From the NCBI GenBank assembly GCA_928724745.1, contig CAKMXJ010000039.1, positions 744,001 to 808,000 of the forward strand: DNA of 64,000 bases, given 5' to 3'. The notes beneath the pieces were generated by a model. The model searched no databases. It worked only from the letters and a program-made list of their open reading frames with translations, and had not been told where the DNA came from. The number at the start of each line of letters is the position of its first letter. The stretch's first letter is position 1. Shown one piece after another: positions 1-9,776 of the stretch. The position numbers and the translations under genes are program-made. Source of the stretch: Anthracocystis setariae. Its lineage: Eukaryota; Basidiomycota; Ustilaginomycetes; Ustilaginales; Ustilaginaceae.

Positions 1-1146
1 GCGTACGCCGAGGAAAAAGCGAAACGAGCGGCAGAGGAGAAGCAAGCTAAAGAGGCAGCGTCCTCTGCCGCTGCGAGAGCAGAGAAAACGGCGAAGAAGG
101 TCGGAGGCAAGGCTCGAGATTTGACCTCGGGCATCGGTAACTTTTTGTCCGGAAGCAAGAAGGATGCTGATATCGAGGTAGGCTCTTCAGCGGCAGCAGC
201 TACAGGTTCTCAGAATGTCGCACGTGGTGCAGGCGAATCATCGTCGTCCGGTTCTGGCTCTGAGTCGGGCTCTCGATCTCATCGACAGCGTAGCCACTCA
301 CCGGCATACTTTTCGCCGCGCGGTGCAGGCGAGTCGGGCTCTTCATCCTCAACGAGTCCCGCCATCTCACCTGGTTCTACGCGCAGTGTCGATTCGACCT
401 CGAAGCATGCTACTTCTTCTGGCGCCAAGCCAGATTCCAAGTCGGAGCGTCGTGCGTCGAGAAGAGGCAGCTCTTCCCGCTCATCCGATCACGAAGGTGG
501 AAACGAGAGCAGCACATCGGCTGCCTCTAATCACTCGCGCCGGTCGGCTCGCAAGGACGTTGCGGACAAGACTGCGTCCAAGAATCCTCGTGCCAAGGAT
601 GATACCAGCTATGCCTCAACTCGAGCCCATCTCTCACGCTACATGGAAGGCGATCATCACCACTCGAGCTCCTCGACATCTGGCAGGAAGAAGAGTGAGC
701 AGCAAATCGGCCGCTCTGTCTGGTCGTCCAACTCGATTCTATCGAGCATCACGTCGGTGTTTGACTTGCGTAAGGCCAGTCAATCTCGAAATTACCTCAT
801 GATGGCGATCGTCATGATGTTCGTCTTCTACCGTGTGGCACGAAGGCAACCTGCCAGCAGCGGTGCTGCAAAGACGAGCGGAACACCGAAGAAAAATGCA
901 GCTGCAAGAGATGCTCGGAACAAGCTTGTTGGCCGAAGCGGCAGTGGCGGCTCGGCAGGTGGGCTGCTTGGATTCAATTGGCTGTTGCTGATGTGGAAGA
1001 AAGTGATGGATACCATCAAGATGTAAGTTGTGCTGTATTGCTTGCTTGCTATGGAAGATGCGATCGAGAAGCTGACTCCCGATCCACGCTCCACTGATTC
1101 TTTTGGTCTTGCGCATTCTAGGGGTACCCAGGTGACTTACCTCTGA
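1..1146 (+). CDS. C-terminal part of an unrecognised Ser-rich membrane-anchored protein (5' truncated)
   Basis: The reading frame is already open at base 1, so the N-terminus lies outside the window. The first 40 codons are a Lys/Glu/Ala-rich helical stretch. About 200 Ser/Arg/His-rich disordered residues follow, then one hydrophobic segment (nt about 793-840, core MMAIVMMFVFY) and a short hydrophobic tail. Unspliced, the frame stops at 1024-1026. That stop lies inside a good splice donor (GTAAGT at 1023). Removing 1023-1121 (acceptor TTCTAG, CTGAC branch-like site at 1073) leaves ATG GGT ACC CAG and a stop at 1144-1146, giving a C-terminus ending GTQVTYL. I prefer the spliced form. The layout suggests an organelle-membrane protein with one C-terminal anchor, but I do not recognise the family. 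Confidence 0.6.
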
Positions 1147-3545
1147 TTCGGCGTCCTGACGGCATCTATCCGAGTTCGTGCCGGGTCAATCATCGGGATG
1201 ATCTTCTGCTCGGACTCGGCCTGCGTCTAGAAGGGTCACCAACGTATTACCCGCTGCACGTCGCCGCCGCCAGCTTGCCGACGGCTTGTATCTAGATCTT
1301 AGCTGAATCACCCAGCAACGAGATTGAGACGGGCAAATACTCAAAGCCGCTGCGTCGGAACGTCAAGCGGTGCAATGCAGTTCCCATTAGATTGGCATGC
1401 TTCGGGCCTGCCTGCCTGCCGAGAAGTGAGACTCGGCGACATGAAGGGCGATCGACGTTGTGCAGATCATGGATCTGTGCCCGGTCTGAAGGCTCATCAT
1501 GTTGAATTGTGGTTGCATCTAAGCAGGCGCAGGAAGGAGGATCAGAGCCGACTAGCTGAACAATAGACTGTGCCGGTAAGAATGTCGATTCCGAGCGTGA
1601 GTGGACGAGGCACACATTCCACAACCATGCCGAGCCCTCGCACACTGCCAAAAGCGAATTCCAACGCTACAGTATGCGACAAATCGCCGAGCTGCATGGA
1701 ATGCATGAATATACTGCTGTACTTTATATGCTGTCCTCACAGCGTAGCCGACCGCGACCCCTTTTTAGCGCCTTTGACACAGCAACGACGTGTCCGAGCG
1801 AACATGCACGAAACAATAAAAATGCCAATTTTTGGTTTTGAAAATGCTCACACAACGCGTGCGCGGCAGTTGCGCGCTGCTGCAGTAAAATGTATAGTGG
1901 TTGCGAAGATCGACGCGGTGGGCGCGTGAGGCGTAACCACCATGAGCAGCTTGCAGCTTGCATCTCGCTTCTCGTCTTAGTGTGATGCTACGTCTGCAGT
2001 GGACATGCTAGCGAAGCCTTGGCGTGAGTTTGCTGGGTAAAATGTTTGCCATCGAAGGGTGCCATTGTCCAATCAACACAAACTATTGGGCTATTCAGGC
2101 ATCAGCAGGAAGCAATAAGGTGATCATAGTGAGCGGTTCGTGGGGTGTATTCTGCAGCCAAAATTCACCGCACACAGTAGGCTGCTGCGATGTCGTCGCC
2201 TTTTTGAAAAAAAACTAAAAAAAAGCCAAGTGTGTTCATGCACGCCAGCCAACCTCAGCCAACCCCCTTTTTTTTTTCTATGGCACCGTTGCCCTCCCCT
2301 TTGAGAGTTCCTTACAGTCTCGCCCATTTCACCATCTTGTCTTCCCACCAGGCTCACGGTCATGGCAGATCGAGATTTCCTGAACAGCAGCTGTAAGAAA
2401 GGCGATTGATCAGATGTCATGTCTCTGAGCCGAAATGGTTGGGCCGATGGATGCAACCTCAAGACAAGAACCGCTTCGGCGTTGTTGCACCTGCGTGCAT
2501 GGGCTTGAGTGGCAGACGCATGTGTCCGAATCCATACCTACAATTCTGTATTGCGCGTTTTTGTATTGGTGTGCTGTCAGTCGAGTCGCAGATACATTTC
2601 TTGGCTTTGAATTTATGCACTCCAACACGAGGCGACCGAAGCACATCGTTGTTTGACACCGCGTCAACGCATCCTGTATAGACTCCGAGGCCTCCTCTTA
2701 CTCGTAGTCTCGTACTGGCACCGTCTGACACTACTGTGCTACTGTACCACGGACAACCCACGATGCAGCATGCATCCCTTGCTCCCCCTGTCTCTCGTAT
2801 GAGAAGCCTTCGTCCTCCCTTACCTTGGCCTTTTGTTCCTGCTCTTGGTCATGACGAGATGCGAGCCTCGAATGAGATTATCTCAAGATCCTTGAGCACA
2901 TTGTCCTCCACCCATCTCGGCTTCCATTCCCTGGCGGTTGCATTTCTGATCTTGCCACCTCCAGGCTCTTTCGTTGGCTTTTTTTCTTTTCCTTCTCTAT
3001 CCATCTCTATCAAGAGCGTCCATCCTTCTTCGCCTTACCCATCTTTCCACCATCACGGATCCACATCCTCGGTTCACTGTGTCGACCCTTTGCTCCTTTC
3101 TTTTCCTTGTCCATCTTCATTGCTTTCATCTGCTTACTCTCCTTTGGACACCACTTTGATCCTGCTGGCCAGAGTCATACTCAAGCCATCGATCCAGCCC
3201 CGCTCTTCGCTTACAGCTTCCTCCCTTATACGCTCTTTTTGGTTTTTCAACCTCGTCAGCATTCGCGACACTGGCACCTAGCTTACCTCGTCTTGCATCT
3301 CCCCTACGCTGCCAACCAAAGCTGATCTGTCGCTCCTTTTCACCCTAGCGTCCGCATCATCACGTCAATCAACCGCAACCACGCTGTTCACCTCACTGCC
3401 CAGCAGCCAGTATTCTTTCGTCATCGAGAGGCAGACTCACGCCACCTTCGCCACAATTAGCCCTTGGATCTTATCCGAGTAGAGTGCCTGGCAAATCGAC
3501 CTACAAGCCTCTTGCACCTAAGAGGCCGGCTCCTCACTCGACATC
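1147..3545. other. Intergenic region, 2.4 kb, no convincing gene
   Basis: No frame here has the codon pattern or protein character of its neighbours. Bases 2780-3330 are pyrimidine-rich (many CTT, CCT and TCC runs) and are probably the promoter and 5' leader of the next plus-strand gene. One TACTGTAC octamer lies at 2740-2747. Confidence 0.6.
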
Positions 3546-5057
3546 ATGGCGCCAGAACACAGCATACCTCAGGGCTTTGTCAAGCATGTTGTCCGCCGAG
3601 CCGATCTTGTGGTCAGAGCCACTACCACTGCAGCTAAAACGACTTCAACCGCCAAGACTTCACACATCGAGAGAGCCCAAACATCCAGCCTCCAAGCACC
3701 TGTCGTTGCCATCATGCTGGGTGGTTTCCTGGGCGTCTTCCTCCTCTTTGTGCTGATCGGCGTCACTTGCAAATTTGCCAACAAACCACGCGTCGACAAG
3801 CGCCCCGGCGACTACTCGAAAGAGATGTTCCAACCATCCGCTGCGCGCTACGGCTCCACGGCTGCCAGCTACAACCCTGCATACCCAGCCAACGTGTCGA
3901 GAGGCGATGTCTCGAGTCCCCACGCCGGCCTGCTCGATTCCGCCTCGCCAATGGGTCACGGTGGTCGCTATGAGGACATCGACAATGGTGTCAACGGAGG
4001 CTTTCCCATGATGCCAAGTCACAGTTCAAGCAGCTTCAGCGGTGATGAGGCTACTCAATTCGTTCCCAAACACGGTGGCCACACTCGCGGCAACAGCACG
4101 GGAATCGAAGTGCCAGGTCCGGCAGCAGCATCTGCCTTTCGTCGCAACGTCAGCGGATCGCATCCGCCCGTCCACTCGCCAGGCGAAGCAACCTACGAAT
4201 CTCCCTTCACTGCTGTCAGGATGGCGCCAGATGGGTCGGACTTTACTGCGGGTCAAGTCTTTAATCATGGCGCCGCCAACAATGGTCCTTCGAACCGCTC
4301 CAAGGAGATGCGAGAATCTCGAGTCAGCCGTCTCGGTGCAGCGCCAAGTGTCATGCCACGCCGCACCAGTCTACTGCAGAACGGCGTTCCACAGCAAAGG
4401 ATGTTCCCTCGCGGTCCACCGCCGGCCAGCTCCAAGAACCGCCGATCCAAATACGCGGCAAGCCAATTTGGCTCGTCGTACGATGTCGCGGGGACACGAC
4501 GCAGCAGAATCGATAGCGTCGGGCCCGGCACGTATCGCAAGTCGATGTTTTTGTCGCACGATCAAAGTCCCATGCCGAATGCGGACTTTGCCGGAGGATC
4601 GCAGTCGTCTAGGCGGAACAAGCAGATCAGTTCCCCGATGGGGACGCATCGTCGTCTGGAGAGCATTGGCAAGGGCGATCCTCGTAGGAGCACCCGATTT
4701 CTACCCAACAATCGCGCAAGCCTGATCCAGCCCCGGGCGGTAGCCGAGGAGGGCGAGATCGCCTACTTGCCGTCGTTGGGCGGTAATGGCGAAATGCACG
4801 ATAGCCAATACTCGCCATATGGAAGCTCGAACGATGGTTCGAGTCCGCTGGGTCCGCTTGGTCCCAATGATCCGATGCTTAGCATGCAACATCAGCAGCA
4901 CGGGGGTGGAGGCGGCGTCAGGATGGTGCCGCACGGCGCTGGGTTTGGCGTACCCATGCCCAGGCCGGGTGTCGCCACCACTCAGATCTCAACGCCAAGC
5001 TCGTTTGTGCCAGCCGTACCAATCAGTGTTGGGCTCGGCACACGCCAGATCCTCTGA
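3546..5057 (+). CDS. Single-pass membrane protein with long disordered tail
   Basis: The 503-residue frame starts at an ATG in good context (CATCATGGCG). Residues 1-50 are polar and Thr/Ala-rich with no signal peptide. Residues 51-76 are one strongly hydrophobic segment (APVVAIMLGG onward) that ends in Cys-Lys-Phe and basic residues. By the positive-inside rule the long tail should therefore be cytosolic. Residues 80-503 are Ser/Gly/Pro/Arg-rich with no recognisable domain and look like a phosphorylation-prone scaffold. The plan recalls the Mid2/WSC-type sensors of fungi with a very short outer part, but no Cys-rich WSC domain is present, so no function is assigned. A pyrimidine-rich leader precedes it. 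Confidence 0.7.
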   Translation: MAPEHSIPQGFVKHVVRRADLVVRATTTAAKTTSTAKTSHIERAQTSSLQAPVVAIMLGGFLGVFLLFVLIGVTCKFANKPRVDKRPGDYSKEMFQPSAARYGSTAASYNPAYPANVSRGDVSSPHAGLLDSASPMGHGGRYEDIDNGVNGGFPMMPSHSSSSFSGDEATQFVPKHGGHTRGNSTGIEVPGPAAASAFRRNVSGSHPPVHSPGEATYESPFTAVRMAPDGSDFTAGQVFNHGAANNGPSNRSKEMRESRVSRLGAAPSVMPRRTSLLQNGVPQQRMFPRGPPPASSKNRRSKYAASQFGSSYDVAGTRRSRIDSVGPGTYRKSMFLSHDQSPMPNADFAGGSQSSRRNKQISSPMGTHRRLESIGKGDPRRSTRFLPNNRASLIQPRAVAEEGEIAYLPSLGGNGEMHDSQYSPYGSSNDGSSPLGPLGPNDPMLSMQHQQHGGGGGVRMVPHGAGFGVPMPRPGVATTQISTPSSFVPAVPISVGLGTRQIL

Positions 5058-5597
5058 TCAAAGACACTATCAGGGCATACAGTATACACTCATTTCAATC
5101 TGGTATTCATCTATCTACGCATGTCACCCATCGATCCATAGCATTTTCAACATTCTTTTGCATCATCATCTGCCAATGGCTGTGTGTGTGTGTGGTTCAT
5201 TGTGGCGCCGTTGAGTGCTTCCGGTCTGTCGAGGGTGGTTGGCTCGTAGAAGTGGAGTTGGCAACAAGCTGCTGAGAAATGGCTCTCATATCGGTCTGTC
5301 TGTGTTGCGCGCGTAAAATCGTCGTTATGCTTTCCTTTCTTTCTTTCTTTTTTATGGCTGGAAGCGAGCGTGGCTGGGTATGCAAGTATGTGTTGCCGCG
5401 CTGCAGCAATCCACTTTGCGGGTGTAATCAATTTCCCAAAAACATCGTCCTCGACCATCACTTGTCTGTACTCGTTCCAGTACCCGGGTCGCTTCCACTT
5501 GTATCCTTTCTCGTCCGCTCGACTCATCTCACACGTGCAAACGCAATGTCGGAATGCCGTTAGATCGCTCGTCGGCAAGTATCTAGCGCTCTTCAGC
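5058..5597. other. Intergenic region and 5' leader
   Basis: About 540 bases separate two plus-strand genes. The region contains a short TG run (5179-5191) and a TTTC-rich stretch (5330-5352). The downstream frame stays open back to 5370 only with a non-ATG codon, so I treat this as leader sequence. Confidence 0.5.
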
Positions 5598-8519
5598 ATG
5601 TCTTCGGCATCGCCAACAACCGCAACCGCCGACGTCGAGGAAGTCCTTCTCTCACCACCTTCCTCCAACATCACTCTCATCGCCGATCAAGATGTTGCGT
5701 CGGGCAGCTACAGACGTCCGTCCATGAAAGAGTCGCCCCAGCCGTTTCAGTCGGTCACGGCTTGCTCGCCACTCAGCTCACCCGACGACGAAAATTCAAG
5801 ACCGATAAGCTCCGAACGTGGTGGCAGAAGACAAATGATGCGCTCCGGAACGAGTGGGTCCATCCCCACCCTTTCCGCTGTGCCCACTCCAGAAGGCTCC
5901 ACTACTAGCCAGAACAGCCCGACCACCTCTACGAATGCATCGAATAGCCATCTCTCGGTATCCTCACCCAGCGTCGATGAAAAGACACAGCAAGCTTCGA
6001 CCTCGTCCGTTCCAGCGCTATTGCACCAACATCCTCCGCCTCCGAGCTTCCCCAGGAGGGGGACCGACACCGCCTCCGTTCCTTCCCGCTCAGACGGGCT
6101 ACTATCGGTGCTTGCCACACCCGTGACCCAAGATTCCTTCCGTACGCCCTCGCAGATGAGTACTTCCTCCGACACCGATGGCTACTTCACTGCGCGACCG
6201 GGCTCTCCCTCGGCAAGCACCGACGTGGATCCGCTCTCCTTCCATCGAACCCGTTCCAAGCTTCGCAGCGCACTTCGACGCGAACGAACCTCGTGGAGCA
6301 ACCGATCTTACGCCACGGCGGCTGACTACAACGATGCCGAACTTGCGGCCATGACTTCAGCCAGCTTGTCGATCAACGATGAAGCGTGCTACATTGACGG
6401 CGAAGGTCTGTCTTCCGATGCTGATGAGGGCTCGCACAAGAGGAGGAAGAGGGTGGATTTCTTGTCCCAGCTTCCACCGGAACTCTCGCTCTGCATCGTC
6501 TATCTACTGGACGACCACAACGATCTGCTCTCCGCCTCGTTGGTGAGCAAGCAATGGAGGACTTTGACGATGGATCCATCGATCTGGCGGCATTTGTTCT
6601 TCGCGCAGCCAGGGTGGGCGATCAGGGAGGACGCACCGTTGGTGTTGCAGCATCAGGCCGAGTTGCATCGCATCGAAGCCAAAGCGAAGCGGACAGCAGC
6701 GAGAGAGGAAGCGGAGCGGCTGCGGAGATTGCAGGAACAGAGGAAGGCGGCATCGACATCCAGTCCGTACTTGGACCGCTTGGCGGCGCTCAAGAGCTGG
6801 CGGGAGACACTGCACATTCCTTCCTTTCCCCATATTTCCGGCTTGAGTCTAGGTACCCACTCGGACGGGGGAGAGGGGAGCGTGGAGGCAGGCAAACCTG
6901 TGCGTTCGTCGGCCGCGCAAATGAGCCCGCTGCGCTCGCCCACCGCAGCCAAGTTCGGGTTGTTCCTCAGCCCGGCTCGGCCGGCTCCCTCGACTCCCGC
7001 CGGTGCAAGACGCGCGCAAGAAGCCGCAGCCAATTCCTTCTACTTGAGTCAGAATGATATGGGCCAGCCTCTGTCGCGACAGCCAAGCACGGGCTCAGCG
7101 GCGGATGCGTTCTTCAGTCCAAACCCGACGCCAGGGTCGCGGCGTCAGTCGATGGATTCCAACTTTGCCGAAGTGGCCGAGGCGGAGGAGTACTTCGCTG
7201 CTTCGCTGGATTGGACCCAACTGTATCGCGATCGGTGGGTGTTGGAGCAAAGGTGGATGCGTGGGCACGTGGTCAAGAAGGAGGGGTCAGGGGGAGAGAT
7301 GGTTCGTACAGCTTCGACTACAAGCGAAGGCACACCAGCCTCCACGTCGATGCGACAGAGCAGATCGAGTACGGGAGGAAGGGTCTTGTTCGAGCCGACA
7401 AAGAGATTCCTTCGTGGGCATCAGGATTCTGTCTACTGCATCCGGCAGGATGACGGCGTCGGTACGGGTACGGCGGGCAAATTGGTTTCTGGCTCACGCG
7501 ATCGCACGATCCGTGTGTGGGATGTTGAGACTGGAGCGTGCAAGCACATTCTCAAGGGACACACAGCTTCCGTGCTTTCGCTGCAGTATGATGATCAGAT
7601 CTTGGTCTCAGTCAGTTCAGATGGCCAGGTATTCGTATGGGACTTTGCAGCTGTCCTTGCCACCTCCCCTGCCTCGCCATCCCCAGCCAGCGGAGACGAC
7701 GAGTGTGGTGCCCTCGTCCATCTCAAATCCGACCGCCTCCATTGTGTGCTGCGCGACCACACGTCTGCAGTGCTCGATGTGGTGTTCGACGCAAATTGGA
7801 TCGTCACTGGCTCCAAGGATGCCACCGTCCGCGTTTGGCGTCGCTCCGAGATTCCAACTGCGAAAGATTCTTCGGCGTCTCCACCTGTGGCCTGGCGGAA
7901 GTTCTCTCATTCCGGCCCGGTCAACGCGGTCGATATCCAGGGTAGCCAGGTTGTGTCTGCGTCTGGGGAGGGCTCGATGTATTTGTGGGATTTGGAGTCG
8001 GGCGAGAGGGTGCACAAGTTCACAGGGCATACCAAGGGGTTGGCCTGCATCGTGTTCAAGGGGACTACGTTGGTGAGTGGAAGCAACGACCAGACGATCC
8101 GTGTCTGGGATACTCGGACGGGGGGATGCACGCATATTCTGGGAGAGCATCATCTGCTGGTTAGAACGGTCGCATATGATCCTGTAAGGAGCTTGGTGGT
8201 GAGTGGCGGATATGATCGCTTGATCAAGCTGTGGAGGATCGATGATCCAGGCTCAAGTCGGAAGCGACAACAACAACAACAAGAAGAAGACGGGCAGGGG
8301 GAGGGAGCGGAAGAGAGGAATGAATCGAGAGAGGGAGAGGAGGAGGGGAAAGGCGGGGAGCCGATTCTCGGAAGATGTCTGAGAGATGTTAAGTGTCACA
8401 GAGCCAGGATCTTTGATGTCGACTTCAACACGACCAGGATCGTGTCGGCGAGCGAGGACCATTCCATCTGCATCATCAACTTTGGCGGGCAAGGGATAGA
8501 TGTCTCGCTTTTTGCATAG
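5598..8519 (+). CDS. F-box/WD40-repeat protein, probable SCF ubiquitin-ligase substrate receptor
   Basis: The first in-frame ATG at 5598 gives 973 residues. Residues 1-285 are Ser/Thr/Pro-rich and disordered. An F-box follows at about 287-335 (LSQLPPELSLCIVYLL, then SLVSKQWRTL), which would bind Skp1. After a roughly 260-residue linker, WD40 repeats run from about residue 600 to the C-terminus, with typical GH...WD units (LKGHTASV, IRVWDVETG, HTKGLACI, IRVWDTRTG). They should form a phosphodegron-reading propeller. A Gln/Glu-rich insert at about 888-922 interrupts the last blades. The family includes yeast Cdc4 and Met30 and human FBXW7; which of these is the true counterpart cannot be decided by eye. 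The linker contains an aromatic patch (DWTQLYRDRW) also seen in other fungal F-box/WD proteins. Confidence 0.88.
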   Translation: MSSASPTTATADVEEVLLSPPSSNITLIADQDVASGSYRRPSMKESPQPFQSVTACSPLSSPDDENSRPISSERGGRRQMMRSGTSGSIPTLSAVPTPEGSTTSQNSPTTSTNASNSHLSVSSPSVDEKTQQASTSSVPALLHQHPPPPSFPRRGTDTASVPSRSDGLLSVLATPVTQDSFRTPSQMSTSSDTDGYFTARPGSPSASTDVDPLSFHRTRSKLRSALRRERTSWSNRSYATAADYNDAELAAMTSASLSINDEACYIDGEGLSSDADEGSHKRRKRVDFLSQLPPELSLCIVYLLDDHNDLLSASLVSKQWRTLTMDPSIWRHLFFAQPGWAIREDAPLVLQHQAELHRIEAKAKRTAAREEAERLRRLQEQRKAASTSSPYLDRLAALKSWRETLHIPSFPHISGLSLGTHSDGGEGSVEAGKPVRSSAAQMSPLRSPTAAKFGLFLSPARPAPSTPAGARRAQEAAANSFYLSQNDMGQPLSRQPSTGSAADAFFSPNPTPGSRRQSMDSNFAEVAEAEEYFAASLDWTQLYRDRWVLEQRWMRGHVVKKEGSGGEMVRTASTTSEGTPASTSMRQSRSSTGGRVLFEPTKRFLRGHQDSVYCIRQDDGVGTGTAGKLVSGSRDRTIRVWDVETGACKHILKGHTASVLSLQYDDQILVSVSSDGQVFVWDFAAVLATSPASPSPASGDDECGALVHLKSDRLHCVLRDHTSAVLDVVFDANWIVTGSKDATVRVWRRSEIPTAKDSSASPPVAWRKFSHSGPVNAVDIQGSQVVSASGEGSMYLWDLESGERVHKFTGHTKGLACIVFKGTTLVSGSNDQTIRVWDTRTGGCTHILGEHHLLVRTVAYDPVRSLVVSGGYDRLIKLWRIDDPGSSRKRQQQQQEEDGQGEGAEERNESREGEEEGKGGEPILGRCLRDVKCHRARIFDVDFNTTRIVSASEDHSICIINFGGQGIDVSLFA

Positions 8520-8824
8520 CCTAGCTTTATCTTTTTCTCGCTGCAACTTGATAATTCTCCTCAAGGTACAGTACAACCCAAGAACTGACTGTGTGTTGGT
8601 TGTGTGTGAAGATGGTTGACGATGCTGAGCGAGAGAGAAAAAGAAAAGAAAAAAAAAGATTAAAAAAATATAAAAGAAAAGGGGTTTAAGGTTTGGAAAC
8701 GCGCGGTCTTCTGCGTCACATACGCCGTCCCCTTTCTCGCACATATTTCTTCTGATCCTTCCTCTCGCCTCTCCCCCACCTTACGCTTTCCAGTCTCATC
8801 CTGACCACGCCTCGTACGATCATC
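8520..8824. other. Short intergenic region
   Basis: An A-rich stretch (8636-8688) lies just downstream of the F-box/WD gene. GTACAGTAC at 8566-8574 is one copy of the recurring intergenic motif. No gene is seen. Confidence 0.5.
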
Positions 8825-9673
8825 ATGGAAGGCCTTACAAACGGCGTCGAGTCAGCGCAACTCGACTCATCACCTCGCCTGACCCGCTCGCAAAGAGACA
8901 CGATCATCGGCTTAGCTGAAACATTCGTTAAAACCGCCTTCGCCCACCACGACCCCTCGCACGACTGGCACCACGTCCACCGCGTCCGTCTCCTCTCTCT
9001 CTCACTCACACAATCACCCGAAGTCGCCCAACGTCATCCCGATCTGCTCGTCGTAGAACTCGGAGCGTTGTTCCACGACCTCACCGACGCTAAGTACACC
9101 TCGGCGTCGACCGCGCCCAGTGCGGTCCTCGAGGCTTTCTGGTCCCAACTCCCCCCCGGGCTGATCAGCGAGGCGCAGGCGCGGGTGGTGGAGAAGATCG
9201 TGGGAAATGTGAGCTGGAGTAAAGACGAACGGAGGCGTTCGACGCGGCTGGAGCATGCTTCCGTGGCGGATGTCGAGTTGGCGAAGTGGTTGGAGGGATG
9301 TGTGGAGTTCTGGTGTGTGTCCGATGCAGATAGGTTGGATTCGATCGGGAGCATCGGGGTGTTGCGATGTGCGGCGTATTCGTGCAAGGTCAATCGGCCG
9401 TTGTATATTCCTCCGAACAACCCAAGGATGGACCCGATCCCTCCGGCGGAACAGGCAGAGGGTTACAACGGAAGTGCCGTCGGTCATTTCTACGAAAAAT
9501 TGCTCAAGATCAAAGACGATAGGCTTTACACGGAGATGGCGAGACAAGAGGCGGAGAGGAGACAGAGTGCGATGAGCGGGTTTTTGCAGGAGTTGGATTT
9601 GGAGTGGTTGGTGGCTGCACAGGGCGCCGAGATGGCTCTTCTCGATCAAGATATCGATGAAGATGAAGAGTAG
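8825..9673 (+). CDS. HD-domain metal-dependent phosphohydrolase
   Basis: The 282-residue protein starts at an ATG in the context ATCATGG. The HD-superfamily metal ligands are visible: a first His in the HDWHHVHRV block (residues 46-54), the His-Asp pair in ALFHDLTD (H84, D85) and a distal Asp in CVSDADRLDSIG (D167/D169). The spacing fits the small cytosolic HD hydrolases of the bacterial YedJ group and their fungal relatives, which act on nucleotides or other phosphate esters; the substrate is unknown. The C-terminal 60 residues are acidic and helical and end in IDEDEE. No targeting signal is seen. Assignment to the superfamily is firm; the exact reaction is not. Confidence 0.85.
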   Translation: MEGLTNGVESAQLDSSPRLTRSQRDTIIGLAETFVKTAFAHHDPSHDWHHVHRVRLLSLSLTQSPEVAQRHPDLLVVELGALFHDLTDAKYTSASTAPSAVLEAFWSQLPPGLISEAQARVVEKIVGNVSWSKDERRRSTRLEHASVADVELAKWLEGCVEFWCVSDADRLDSIGSIGVLRCAAYSCKVNRPLYIPPNNPRMDPIPPAEQAEGYNGSAVGHFYEKLLKIKDDRLYTEMARQEAERRQSAMSGFLQELDLEWLVAAQGAEMALLDQDIDEDEE

Positions 9674-9776
9674 CAAAGGGAGCGATGGAAATTGCATACA
9701 ACGTGTATAAACGTAGCATGGACATCGATTCTATACATCAACGAACATTAGTAGGAAGAGTGAAGATAGGAGATGG

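Noticed and set aside
5370..5597. N-terminal extension of the F-box/WD40 protein
   Set aside because: It begins at a non-ATG codon and its composition differs from the downstream disordered region; the first ATG is at 5598.
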